Assembly (NCBI GenBank): GCA_005793655.1
Contig: SXRC01000027.1
Coordinates: forward strand, 1 to 30,216
Source of the DNA: Actinomycetota bacterium
Lineage (GTDB): Bacteria; Actinomycetota; Actinomycetes; Nanopelagicales; Nanopelagicaceae
Direction: 5' to 3'
Length of the DNA: 30,216 nucleotides
The translations under genes were made by a program, and so were the position numbers. Below are positions 23,325 through 30,216 of this stretch, in pieces; the first letter of the stretch is position 1; each line of letters opens with the position of its first letter. The notes under the pieces were generated by a model. That model was not told the DNA's origin. It made no database searches and worked only from the letters and a program-made list of their open reading frames with translations.

Positions 23325-24338
23325 ATGAGTAATGCGATGCCTGGGCGACAACTTGAAATTCTTAAAGCAATTGTTGATGAGTACGTTGCTACCGAGGAGC
23401 CGGTTGGTTCAAAAACCTTAGCTGCCCGTTCTGGCTTGGGTGTTTCACCTGCAACGATACGAAATGAGATGGCAGTTTTAGAAGATGCTGGATTGATTAC
23501 GCAACCACATACTAGTGCTGGTCGAATCCCAACAAATAAAGGGTATCGAGTATTTGTTGATCAACTTGCTGAGGTAAAGCCACTGTCGACAGCAGAACGT
23601 AAGGCGATTGAAAATTTTCTAGACGGTGCAACTGATTTAGATGATGTTATATCGAGAACAGTTCGATTGCTAGCGCAAGTAACTAAACAAGTTGCAGTAG
23701 TTCAATACCCATCACTAATCAAAGCAAATGTCCACCATGTTGAATTAGTTCTACTAAATCCCAACCGAATAATGATTGTTTTGATAACTGATACTGGACG
23801 GGTAGAACAAAAAATGGTGGAATTGGTATTTGAAATTACTGAAAATGGCCTTTCAGATCTTCATAAGAAAATAAATTTAGTAATTGCTAAGCAATCGTTA
23901 TCAAATGTCGCAGGCCGGATAGAGAATTTTTCAGCAAATTATCGTGGGAATGATAAATCTAACGTACTGGTTCTCATTGCAACCTTGATTGAAATGGCCG
24001 TTGAGCACCCGGAAGAAAAGGTTGTACTAGCAGGGGCATCAAACTTGGCCCGAGCAAATCAAGATTTATCAAATAGTATTCATCCAATTTTAGAAGCACT
24101 AGAGGAGCAGGTTGTCTTACTAAGGCTTCTATCTGGCACTGACGCTTCGGTAAAGGTGCAAATAGGTGATGAACAAAGTGAAAAAAGCTTGCGTAAAACT
24201 AGTCTAGTAAAAGTTGGTTACGCCGATATCGGGGCTCTTGGAATTTTGGGACCAACTCGTATGGATTACGCCGCTTCAATCTCGGCGGTAAATGCAGTTG
24301 CTAATTACGTCGGAAGTTTCTTGACGGAGAACAAGTAA
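23325..24338 (+). CDS. hrcA: Heat-inducible transcription repressor HrcA
   Basis: HrcA represses chaperone genes by binding CIRCE elements. The 337-residue product has the N-terminal winged helix (GRQLEILKAIVDEYVATEEPVGSKTL, then SPATIRNEMAVLEDAGLI and HTSAGRIPTNKGYRVFVD), about residues 7-80, and the C-terminal GAF-like/IDD region ending in LGILGPTRMDYAASISAVNAVANYV. The start is ATG 23325, 12 nt after hemW. No CIRCE repeat (TTAGCACTC-N9-GAGTGCTAA) is visible upstream, so hrcA-dnaJ is probably not autoregulated here and the CIRCE targets, such as groE, lie elsewhere. Confidence 0.95.
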   Translation: MSNAMPGRQLEILKAIVDEYVATEEPVGSKTLAARSGLGVSPATIRNEMAVLEDAGLITQPHTSAGRIPTNKGYRVFVDQLAEVKPLSTAERKAIENFLDGATDLDDVISRTVRLLAQVTKQVAVVQYPSLIKANVHHVELVLLNPNRIMIVLITDTGRVEQKMVELVFEITENGLSDLHKKINLVIAKQSLSNVAGRIENFSANYRGNDKSNVLVLIATLIEMAVEHPEEKVVLAGASNLARANQDLSNSIHPILEALEEQVVLLRLLSGTDASVKVQIGDEQSEKSLRKTSLVKVGYADIGALGILGPTRMDYAASISAVNAVANYVGSFLTENK

Positions 24339-24341
24339 AAG

Positions 24342-25448
24342 ATGGCTGATCTGTATGAAACCCTTGGTGTTGATAGAGATGCCAGCTTTGATGAGATAAA
24401 AAAGGCTTACCGCAAATTAGCTCGTAATTATCATCCTGATGTGAATCCTGATCCAAAAATGGCAGATAAGTTCAAAGAGATTACTGCTGCTTATGAAGTG
24501 CTTAGCGATCCAGATAAACGGCAAAATTATGATATTGGTGGTAACGGGTTTGGCGGCGGGTTTTCAAATGCTGGCTTCGGATTTGGCGACATTATGGATG
24601 CTTTTTTTGGTGGTGGCCAGCAACGTGGTCCTCGGCCAAGAACCAGACCAGGTCAAGATGCACTTCTTAGGGTTGAAGTTAATTTAAAAGAGGCAACATT
24701 TGGGTGCGATCGTGATTTAAATGTAGATACGGCGGTGATATGTACAAAATGTGGCGGTAGTGGTTGTGCCAATAACTCAAGACCAAGGACATGTGATATT
24801 TGTAAAGGCAGGGGAGAAACACAACAAGTTGCTAGATCTATTTTGGGTCAGGTAATGACTAGCAGGCCATGTGCAAGCTGTCAGGGTTTTGGCTCTGTGA
24901 TATCAGATCCATGTACTGAATGTGCTGGTGATGGCAGAGTGAGATCTCGTAAAACTATTCCAGTAAAAATACCAGCAGGTGTTGAAACTGGTAATCGAAT
25001 CCAATTAAGTGGTCAAGGTGAGGTTGGTCCTGGAGGCGGGACTCCAGGGGATTTATATATTGAAATAGTTGAACTTGCGCACGAATTTTTAATTAGGGAG
25101 GAGAATAACTTACATATATCAATAGCAGTACCGATGACATCTGCAGCACTTGGTACTGAAGTTATTATCGAAACCTTCGATGGACCTCAAAAAGTAGAAA
25201 TTAAAGAAGGCACGCAGAGCGGTTCAGTGGTTGTATTGAAGGGTTTGGGAGTTACTAAATTACGAGGGGCTGGCAGAGGTAATCTAGTAATTCACATCGA
25301 AGTAAATATTCCAGGAAAAGTGAGTAAAGAGCAGAGTGATTTGTTGAAAAAATTCGCACAGCTAAGAAATGAAAGCGCTGATAAAGTAGAGATTCACACC
25401 AATAAAGATCAAGGTTTTTTTAGTAAAGTTAGAAATGCATTTCGCTAG
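24342..25448 (+). CDS. dnaJ: Molecular chaperone DnaJ
   Basis: This type I J-protein stimulates DnaK ATPase. The 368-residue sequence has the J domain with HPD at 31-33, a Gly/Phe-rich stretch (about 67-95), and four zinc motifs starting at C134, C151, C177 and C191 (CTKCGGSG, CDICKGRG, CASCQGFG, CTECAGDG). The C-terminal substrate-binding domains end in a short basic tail (FFSKVRNAFR). It begins 3 nt after hrcA and shares one base with the GTG of rsmE. Actinobacteria usually carry two dnaJ genes; this hrcA-linked copy corresponds to DnaJ2 of mycobacteria, not to the dnaK-grpE-linked one. Confidence 0.95.
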   Translation: MADLYETLGVDRDASFDEIKKAYRKLARNYHPDVNPDPKMADKFKEITAAYEVLSDPDKRQNYDIGGNGFGGGFSNAGFGFGDIMDAFFGGGQQRGPRPRTRPGQDALLRVEVNLKEATFGCDRDLNVDTAVICTKCGGSGCANNSRPRTCDICKGRGETQQVARSILGQVMTSRPCASCQGFGSVISDPCTECAGDGRVRSRKTIPVKIPAGVETGNRIQLSGQGEVGPGGGTPGDLYIEIVELAHEFLIREENNLHISIAVPMTSAALGTEVIIETFDGPQKVEIKEGTQSGSVVVLKGLGVTKLRGAGRGNLVIHIEVNIPGKVSKEQSDLLKKFAQLRNESADKVEIHTNKDQGFFSKVRNAFR

Positions 25449-26164
25449 TGTTAACTCTATTTTTTGTTGATCAATTAAGCTCTGGTAACACTCAAGAAAT
25501 TGATAAAGAAGATGCTCATCATGCGGTGAAAGTGCTTCGGCTCAATATTGGTGAAAAGATTAAGATATCCGATGGAGAAAGTAACTGGGTTTCAGGTCCG
25601 ATTGTCCAGATAAGTAAAAAGTCTTTAGAAATTTCAATTACTGAGCGGGGCGTAGAGTCAGCGAGTAAACCAGAGTTGATCCTGGTCCAAGCTATTACAA
25701 AGTCAGATCGCAACAAGGAGATGCTTGAGTTGATCACAGCCGCAGGAGTTGACCAAATTATTCCATGGCAAGCAGAGCGATCAATCAGTAAATGGCAAGG
25801 TGATTCAGAGCGTAAGTGGCTTATAACTATTAAAGAGTCATGCAAACAATCTAGAAGGGTTAAGGTGCCACGCCTTAGGCAGGTTATAAGCACCACCAGC
25901 CTGGCTAAGGAATTTAACAGTAAAAAACTTGGATTAGTTTTTCACGAGAGCGGCCAAGTAAAATTTGCAGATGCACAAATTGATTCAAATTTAGATGCTG
26001 TGTATTTAATTATTGGCCCAGAAGGAGGAATTACAGATAATGAGCTATCAATACTCAAGAGCTCTGGCTCTATGATCCTTCGCTTAGGCCCAACCGTACT
26101 TCGATCAGCGCATGCTGGATTTGCGGCACTTGCCGCGGTGCAAACAAAATTAGGTAGGTGGTAA
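25448..26164 (+). CDS. rsmE: 16S rRNA (uracil1498-N3)-methyltransferase
   Basis: RsmE is a SPOUT-fold methyltransferase acting on m3U1498 of 16S rRNA. The 238-residue product has a PUA-like N-terminus (AHHAVKVLRLNIGEKIKISDG), an ITKSDRNKEMLELITAAGVDQIIPW segment and the trefoil-knot SAM site LIIGPEGGITDNEL with LRLGPTVLRSAHAGFAAL near the end. The GTG start overlaps the last base of the dnaJ stop. It is followed by the HIT gene with a two-base gap to the chosen HIT start. The hrcA-dnaJ-rsmE order is conserved. Confidence 0.94.
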   Translation: MLTLFFVDQLSSGNTQEIDKEDAHHAVKVLRLNIGEKIKISDGESNWVSGPIVQISKKSLEISITERGVESASKPELILVQAITKSDRNKEMLELITAAGVDQIIPWQAERSISKWQGDSERKWLITIKESCKQSRRVKVPRLRQVISTTSLAKEFNSKKLGLVFHESGQVKFADAQIDSNLDAVYLIIGPEGGITDNELSILKSSGSMILRLGPTVLRSAHAGFAALAAVQTKLGRW

Positions 26165-26166
26165 TC

Positions 26167-26502
26167 ATGGGTTGCTTATTTTGCAAAATTGTCGCCAATG
26201 AGATTCCTGCAGAAATAGTTAAAAAGACTAAAGTGTTTACAGCATTTAAAGATATTACGCCGCAGGCACCGACTCACATTTTAATTATTCCAAATCAGCA
26301 CTATGAAAATATGGCTGCGGTGGCAGATGCTGATTCCCAACTAGCTGGTGAGATTTTCAGGGCAGCTGGTGAGATTGCAGCAGAAATTGGATTGGATAGT
26401 TATCGTATGAATATAAACACAGGTGCAGGGGCAGGACAATCAGTTTTCCACGCTCATCTTCATCTGCTTGGTGGTAGGTCATTCGCTTGGCCACCAGGAT
26501 AA
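26167..26502 (+). CDS. HIT-family nucleotide-binding protein (Hint-like)
   Basis: The 111-residue protein has the histidine triad H95-A-H97-L-H99 followed by LHLLGG, plus the N-terminal CLFCKIVANEIPAEIV and the ITPQAPTHILIIPNQH segment of Hint-type purine nucleotide hydrolases or phosphoramidases. The start at ATG 26167 is chosen because AGGTGG lies 5-6 nt upstream; a GTG at 26158 overlapping rsmE would add three residues. The natural substrate is unknown; family members hydrolyse AMP-lysine-like adducts. It sits in the usual actinobacterial place between rsmE and phoH. Confidence 0.92.
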   Translation: MGCLFCKIVANEIPAEIVKKTKVFTAFKDITPQAPTHILIIPNQHYENMAAVADADSQLAGEIFRAAGEIAAEIGLDSYRMNINTGAGAGQSVFHAHLHLLGGRSFAWPPG

Positions 26503-26512
26503 ATATAGAATT

Positions 26513-27517
26513 ATGGTGATGGATCCGATCGTTATAAAAGTACCTGCTGCATTTGCCATGGTCACACTTGTTGGGCCGGCTGATTCATATCTTAGAATTT
26601 TGGAGAATCATTTTCCACAGTTGGCAATTACTGTGCGGGGGAATGAAATTTATGTAAAAGGTGAAATTGAACAATCAAAGCAATTGGTTGGTTTAGTTGA
26701 GGAATTGATTGCTATTTTAAGAAGCGGTCAGAATTTAAATGCAGATATGTTGAGTAGGTCTATCGGGATGATCAAGCAAGATCCAGCCGAGCATCCAGCT
26801 GAGGTCCTGTCGCTGAATATTTTGAGTAATCGTGGCAAAACTATCCGCCCTAAGACAGCAAATCAAAAGAAGTATGTTGATGCGATTGATTCCAACACAA
26901 TCACCTTTGGGATTGGTCCTGCTGGATCGGGCAAAACTTATTTGGCAATGGCCAAAGCTATACAGTCCTTACAGGCCAAGCAGGTGAATCGAATAATCCT
27001 AACAAGGCCAGCGGTAGAGGCAGGCGAGCGGCTTGGATTCCTACCTGGAACATTGCATGAAAAAATTGATCCATACCTTCGTCCATTATTTGATGCCCTG
27101 CATGACATGATTGATCAAGATGCCATTCCACGATTGATGAGCACTGGAGTGATTGAAGTTGCCCCACTTGCTTATATGCGGGGAAGAACTTTGAATGATG
27201 CATTTATTATTTTAGATGAGGCTCAAAATACAACTGCTGAGCAAATGAAAATGTTCCTAACCAGATTGGGTTTTGGATCAAAAATGGTGGTTACGGGTGA
27301 TATTACCCAAATTGATCTACCAAACAACTCACAATCAGGACTTAAAATTGTGCAAGACATTTTGAAAGATGTGGATGATATTTCATTTATGTATCTAACA
27401 GCTGAAGATGTTGTCAGAAATAGATTAGTTGGAGATATCGTTACCGCATACGGCCAGTGGGATGAGAATATTTCTAAATCAACATTTCCTATACGAAGCG
27501 GTAAGGGTGATCGTTAA
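26513..27517 (+). CDS. phoH: PhoH family ATPase
   Basis: This 334-residue P-loop protein of the PhoH/PhoL family has Walker A GPAGSGKT (135-142) and Walker B FIILDEAQN (near 231). It also has the family segments LTRPAVEAGERLGFLPGTL and KMVVTGDITQIDLP. PhoH-like proteins may act as RNA helicases or ribosome-linked NTPases next to ybeY. The frame is open further upstream to 26423, but that would overlap the HIT gene by 80 bases and add non-homologous residues. The ATG at 26513 (or 26519) gives a normal N-terminus (MVMDPIVIKVP). No firm cellular role is known. Confidence 0.93.
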   Translation: MVMDPIVIKVPAAFAMVTLVGPADSYLRILENHFPQLAITVRGNEIYVKGEIEQSKQLVGLVEELIAILRSGQNLNADMLSRSIGMIKQDPAEHPAEVLSLNILSNRGKTIRPKTANQKKYVDAIDSNTITFGIGPAGSGKTYLAMAKAIQSLQAKQVNRIILTRPAVEAGERLGFLPGTLHEKIDPYLRPLFDALHDMIDQDAIPRLMSTGVIEVAPLAYMRGRTLNDAFIILDEAQNTTAEQMKMFLTRLGFGSKMVVTGDITQIDLPNNSQSGLKIVQDILKDVDDISFMYLTAEDVVRNRLVGDIVTAYGQWDENISKSTFPIRSGKGDR

Positions 27518-27547
27518 TTATTCAAGAGTTAACTTGAATAAGCATCT

Positions 27548-27985
27548 ATGAAAATCGAATTAATTAATAATTCCACCAGTAAGTGTGATGAAGCAGCCAT
27601 AATTTCAGTTGCTAATTTTGCATTAATTGAGAGTGGTATTCACCCAGATTCAGAGTTAAGCATTCAAGTAGTTACCGAAGAAATTATGTCTGATCTACAC
27701 ATGAAGTGGATGAATCTGCCAGGGCCAACAGATGTTCTTTCATTTCCAATGGATGAAATGAAACCTAATTCAGCAGCAAATGGCCCAGGCATTGTGGGGG
27801 ATCTTGTTTTGTGTCCAAGCTATGCTCAAAACAATGGCAAACAATCACTAGATAAAGAGCTAGAGCTATTAACTGTTCATGGAGTCCTACATTTACTTGG
27901 ATATGATCATGAGGAAGAAAATGAGGAAGTTGTGATGTTTACTTTACAAGATGAAATTCTGAAAAAATGGCGGTTACTAGTCTGA
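27548..27985 (+). CDS. ybeY: Endoribonuclease / rRNA maturation factor YbeY
   Basis: YbeY is a zinc-dependent endoribonuclease in 16S rRNA 3'-end maturation and ribosome quality control. The 145-residue protein has the zinc motif H111-x3-H115-x5-H121 (HGVLHLLGYDH) and the conserved LPGPTDVLSFPMDE segment. The start is ATG 27548, 30 nt after phoH. The TGA shares one base with an ATG that is the preferred start of the following membrane-protein gene. The phoH-ybeY-corC order is widely conserved. Confidence 0.95.
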   Translation: MKIELINNSTSKCDEAAIISVANFALIESGIHPDSELSIQVVTEEIMSDLHMKWMNLPGPTDVLSFPMDEMKPNSAANGPGIVGDLVLCPSYAQNNGKQSLDKELELLTVHGVLHLLGYDHEEENEEVVMFTLQDEILKKWRLLV

Positions 27986-29277
27986 TGATTTCCACTTTAT
28001 TTATAGTTGCACTGCTTCTATTTTTTGCAGGGTTTTTAGCGGGTAGTGAATCTGCCTTGACCTCATTATCAAGATTGCTAATTGAGCAACTAGTTGAGGA
28101 TAATTCAAAGTACAAAAAGCACTTTGATAGGTTTGTTGAAAATCCTGCAAAGTACCTAAATGTCTTACTGCTTGTTCGAAAAAGCTGCGAACTAACTGCC
28201 ACCGCATTAGTTTCAACGGCATTTGTGGAAAGGGCATCAAATAAAGGATTGGCACTAGCTCAATCAATCGTGCTCATGGTCGCAATCTCATACGTGATTG
28301 TTGGTGTAGGCCCAAGAACATTAGGAAAACAACATGCTTTTGCTTGGTCAAAGTCTGCCATCGTTATTGCTGATTTACTATCTAGAATTTTAGGACCATT
28401 AAGTAATCTTTTGATAAAAATTGGTAATGCAATTACTCCAGGCAAGGGATTTAAATCTGGTCCGTTTTCTACTGAAGCAGAGTTTCGGGATTTAGTTGAT
28501 CAAGCTAGTGAAAGTGGATTTGTCGAAGACACTGAACGGGAGATGATTCACTCAGTATTTGATCTTGGCGAAACTGTAGTGCGCGAACTCATGGTGCCAA
28601 GAACTGAGATCGTCTGGATTGAAGCTGAAAAAAATCTACGGCAAGCCCTGTCCCTGGCTCTAAGATCTGGTTTCACTCGTATACCCGTAATTTCTGAGGG
28701 TATAGACAATGTAGTTGGCATCGCTTATGTAAAAGATTTGGCTAAACGAGTTCATGACAATCGTGATGCTGAGCAGAGTGAAAAAGTTGGAGATCTATTA
28801 CGTAAAGCCACTTTTGTACCAGAGACTAATACAGCTGCTGAGTTACTCAAACAAATGCAAAGGGAACAAATTCACATGGCAGTAGTAGTTGATGAATATG
28901 GTGGCACCGCAGGATTAATCACTATTGAAGATATTTTAGAGGAAATAGTTGGTGAAATTGCTGATGAATACGATGATGATGAGAGTGAGGATATCGAGTG
29001 GTTAGGGGAGGGTAAAGCTAGAATTTCTGCAAGATTGCATGTCGAAGATTTTGCACAAAAATTTGATTTAGAACTTAATCAAGAAGAAATTGAAAATGTT
29101 GATTCAATTGGTGGCTTAATTGCAAAGCACTTAGGTCGAATTCCAATACCCGGTAGCACAATTACTGTATCGGGATGGAAATTAACAGCAGAGCGTCCTG
29201 CCGGTAGGCGCCACCGAATTGCCACTGTATTGGTTGAAAAACTTGAGGAAGCGAGTCAGATTAAAGATCAGTTGTAA
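27985..29277 (+). CDS. CNNM/CorC-HlyC-type membrane protein with CBS pair
   Basis: The 430-residue product has an N-terminal DUF21 (CNNM) membrane domain with about four hydrophobic segments (the first near residues 3-20, ending GFLAGSESALTSLS). Then come two CBS domains (ELMVPRTEIVWIEA... and FVPETNTAAELLKQM...VVVDEYGGTAGLITIEDILEEIVGEIADEYDDD) and a C-terminal CorC_HlyC domain (about 345-420). Such proteins are linked to Mg2+/Co2+ export or homeostasis; hemolysin is a legacy name. The start at ATG 27985 forms the TGATG overlap with ybeY that is typical here; ATG 27967 is in frame and would add six residues. The transported ion is not shown by the sequence. Confidence 0.9.
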   Translation: MISTLFIVALLLFFAGFLAGSESALTSLSRLLIEQLVEDNSKYKKHFDRFVENPAKYLNVLLLVRKSCELTATALVSTAFVERASNKGLALAQSIVLMVAISYVIVGVGPRTLGKQHAFAWSKSAIVIADLLSRILGPLSNLLIKIGNAITPGKGFKSGPFSTEAEFRDLVDQASESGFVEDTEREMIHSVFDLGETVVRELMVPRTEIVWIEAEKNLRQALSLALRSGFTRIPVISEGIDNVVGIAYVKDLAKRVHDNRDAEQSEKVGDLLRKATFVPETNTAAELLKQMQREQIHMAVVVDEYGGTAGLITIEDILEEIVGEIADEYDDDESEDIEWLGEGKARISARLHVEDFAQKFDLELNQEEIENVDSIGGLIAKHLGRIPIPGSTITVSGWKLTAERPAGRRHRIATVLVEKLEEASQIKDQL

Positions 29278-29286
29278 GATGTTCTA

Positions 29287-30078
29287 ATGCGAATTGTTAG
29301 ATTTACCGCCCCAGCAGAGGCTGGAGTTGGTAGCGATCCATTATTTGGAGTCCTAAATGAAAAGGATTCGATCTTGGTTTTACGAGGAGATCCAATTTAT
29401 TCTGGGATAGTTCCACAAGATAAAAGTTTAAAACTAAGTGATGTTAAGTTACTGGCACCGGTATTGCCGCGCAGTAAGGTGGTATGTATTGGTAAAAATT
29501 ATGCTGACCACGCTGCTGAGATGGATTCAGTTGTTCCTAGTGAGCCGATAATTTTTATAAAGCCTAATACTTCAGTTATTGGTCCGAATGAAACAATCAT
29601 TTGGCCAAAAATGAGTGAACGTGTTGATCATGAAGCAGAGCTGGCAGTGGTGATTGGCAGAATTTGTAAAGAGGTTCCGGCTGCTAAATATAGGGATGTG
29701 ATTTTTGGTTATACCCTGGCAAATGATGTAACAGCGCGAGATCTGCAGAAAAAAGATGGACAATGGAGTAGAGCAAAAGGCTTTGACACATTTTGCCCAC
29801 TTGGGCCATGGATTGAAACCGAGTTTGAACCAAATGGGCAAAAGATAACTGCCACATTAAATGGACAGGTTAAGCAATCATCCATACTTTCTGAAATGAT
29901 CTTTAAAATTCCACAAATTATTGAGTTTGTTACTAATGTAATGACCTTATTGCCAGGGGATGTAATTTTGACCGGAACACCGGCAGGTATAGGTGCGATG
30001 CCAGCCGGTTCGACTATCTCCATAGAAATTGATGGTTTAGGCACTTTAACCAATAAGGTCTCCTCTCGTGTCCAATAA
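29287..30078 (+). CDS. Fumarylacetoacetate hydrolase family protein
   Basis: The 263-residue protein has the FAH fold signature: CIGKNYADHAAEM (67-79), the metal-ligand set DHEAELAVVIG (E116, E118) and LANDVTARDLQ (D147), and a C-terminal PGDVILTGTPAGIG. Members act on dicarbonyl compounds as hydrolases, decarboxylases or isomerases, for example 2-hydroxyhepta-2,4-diene-1,7-dioate isomerase or acylpyruvase/oxaloacetate decarboxylase. Which activity applies cannot be decided. It starts 9 nt after the CorC-type gene and overlaps the GTG of gltX by 11 bases; the pairing with gltX is also seen in mycobacteria. No aromatic-degradation genes are nearby, so a housekeeping role is likelier than a catabolic one. 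Confidence 0.88.
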   Translation: MRIVRFTAPAEAGVGSDPLFGVLNEKDSILVLRGDPIYSGIVPQDKSLKLSDVKLLAPVLPRSKVVCIGKNYADHAAEMDSVVPSEPIIFIKPNTSVIGPNETIIWPKMSERVDHEAELAVVIGRICKEVPAAKYRDVIFGYTLANDVTARDLQKKDGQWSRAKGFDTFCPLGPWIETEFEPNGQKITATLNGQVKQSSILSEMIFKIPQIIEFVTNVMTLLPGDVILTGTPAGIGAMPAGSTISIEIDGLGTLTNKVSSRVQ

Positions 30079-30216
30079 TTCACAGGTCAGGGTTCGGTTT
30101 GCGCCATCACCAACTGGTGATCTGCATGTTGGTAACATCCGTACTGCCTTATTTGATTGGGCCTATGCCAGACATACTGGTGGAAAATTAATATTTCGAA
30201 TTGAAGACACTGATAA
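30068..30216 (+). CDS. gltX: Glutamyl-tRNA synthetase, N-terminal part (3' end outside window)
   Basis: From a GTG at 30068 the frame reads MSNNSQVRVRFAPSPTGDLH and continues to the window edge as VGNIRTALFDWAYARHTG then KLIFRIEDTD. RFAPSPTGDLHVGNIRTAL is the class I HIGH-type signature of GluRS, and RIEDTD is the next conserved motif. The start overlaps the end of the FAH-family gene by 11 bases. Only about 49 codons are visible, so a non-discriminating versus discriminating enzyme cannot be told apart. Confidence 0.93.
   Translation, partial: MSNNSQVRVRFAPSPTGDLHVGNIRTALFDWAYARHTGGKLIFRIEDTD

Noticed and set aside
26158..26166. GTG at 26158 as the HIT gene start
   Set aside because: AGGTGG is well placed for the ATG at 26167, and the family N-terminus begins at CLFCKI.
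26423..26512. Upstream extension of phoH to 26423
   Set aside because: It would overlap the HIT gene by 80 bases and add residues unlike the PhoH family.
1..30216. tRNA genes, CRISPR arrays, insertion sequences, prophage or toxin-antitoxin genes
   Set aside because: Spacers were read on both strands and none of these was seen; nearly all sequence is accounted for by genes.

Overview
The window reads as a chromosomal segment of a low-G+C, streamlined actinobacterium, most likely a freshwater acI/Nanopelagicales-type lineage. This is inferred from three things. Gene order matches actinobacterial chromosomes (rnj-ftsK ... rimO-pgsA-cinA-clgR ... DUF3046-recA-recX-miaB-miaA-dapF-hflX, and holA-rpsT-lepA-hemW-hrcA-dnaJ-rsmE-HIT-phoH-ybeY-corC). 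The base composition is AT-leaning. Spacers are very short, with many 1-14 nt gene overlaps, frequent GTG/TTG starts and few Shine-Dalgarno sites. No tRNA, rRNA, CRISPR array, insertion sequence or phage gene was seen, and no gene-free stretch exceeds 300 bases.

Left block (1-14122, + strand): the 3' end of RNase J, the FtsK DNA translocase, a RodZ-like membrane regulator, RimO, PgsA, a CinA C-terminal amidase, ClgR, a TetR-type regulator, DUF3046, then recA behind a perfect actinobacterial LexA box and a G+C-rich leader, recX, miaB, miaA, dapF and hflX. miaB is broken by an imperfect 353-bp tandem duplication that shifts the reading frame. Removing one copy would restore a 478-residue MiaB.

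Middle block (14119-18828, - strand): a tight five-gene operon that looks like trans-4-hydroxy-L-proline catabolism. It encodes a three-subunit FAD/[2Fe-2S] D-hydroxyproline dehydrogenase, a DapA-fold pyrroline-hydroxycarboxylate deaminase and a Cys-Cys 4-hydroxyproline 2-epimerase. It is the only clearly accessory, catabolic part of the window. It sits where two core blocks that are far apart in other actinobacteria meet.

Right block (18965-30216, + strand): holA, rpsT, lepA, hemW, hrcA, dnaJ, rsmE, a HIT protein, phoH, ybeY and a CorC/HlyC-type membrane protein, then a fumarylacetoacetate-hydrolase-family gene and the start of gltX, cut by the window edge.

The core genes cover DNA segregation and repair (ftsK, recA, recX, holA), tRNA and ribosome modification (rimO, miaA, miaB, rsmE, ybeY, hflX, lepA), protein quality control (clgR, hrcA, dnaJ), and envelope and lysine/peptidoglycan precursor synthesis (pgsA, dapF, rodZ-like). 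The most notable items are the miaB duplication with two diverged copies, the hydroxyproline operon, the structured recA leader, and a stack of T, A and G homopolymers upstream of the rodZ-like gene.
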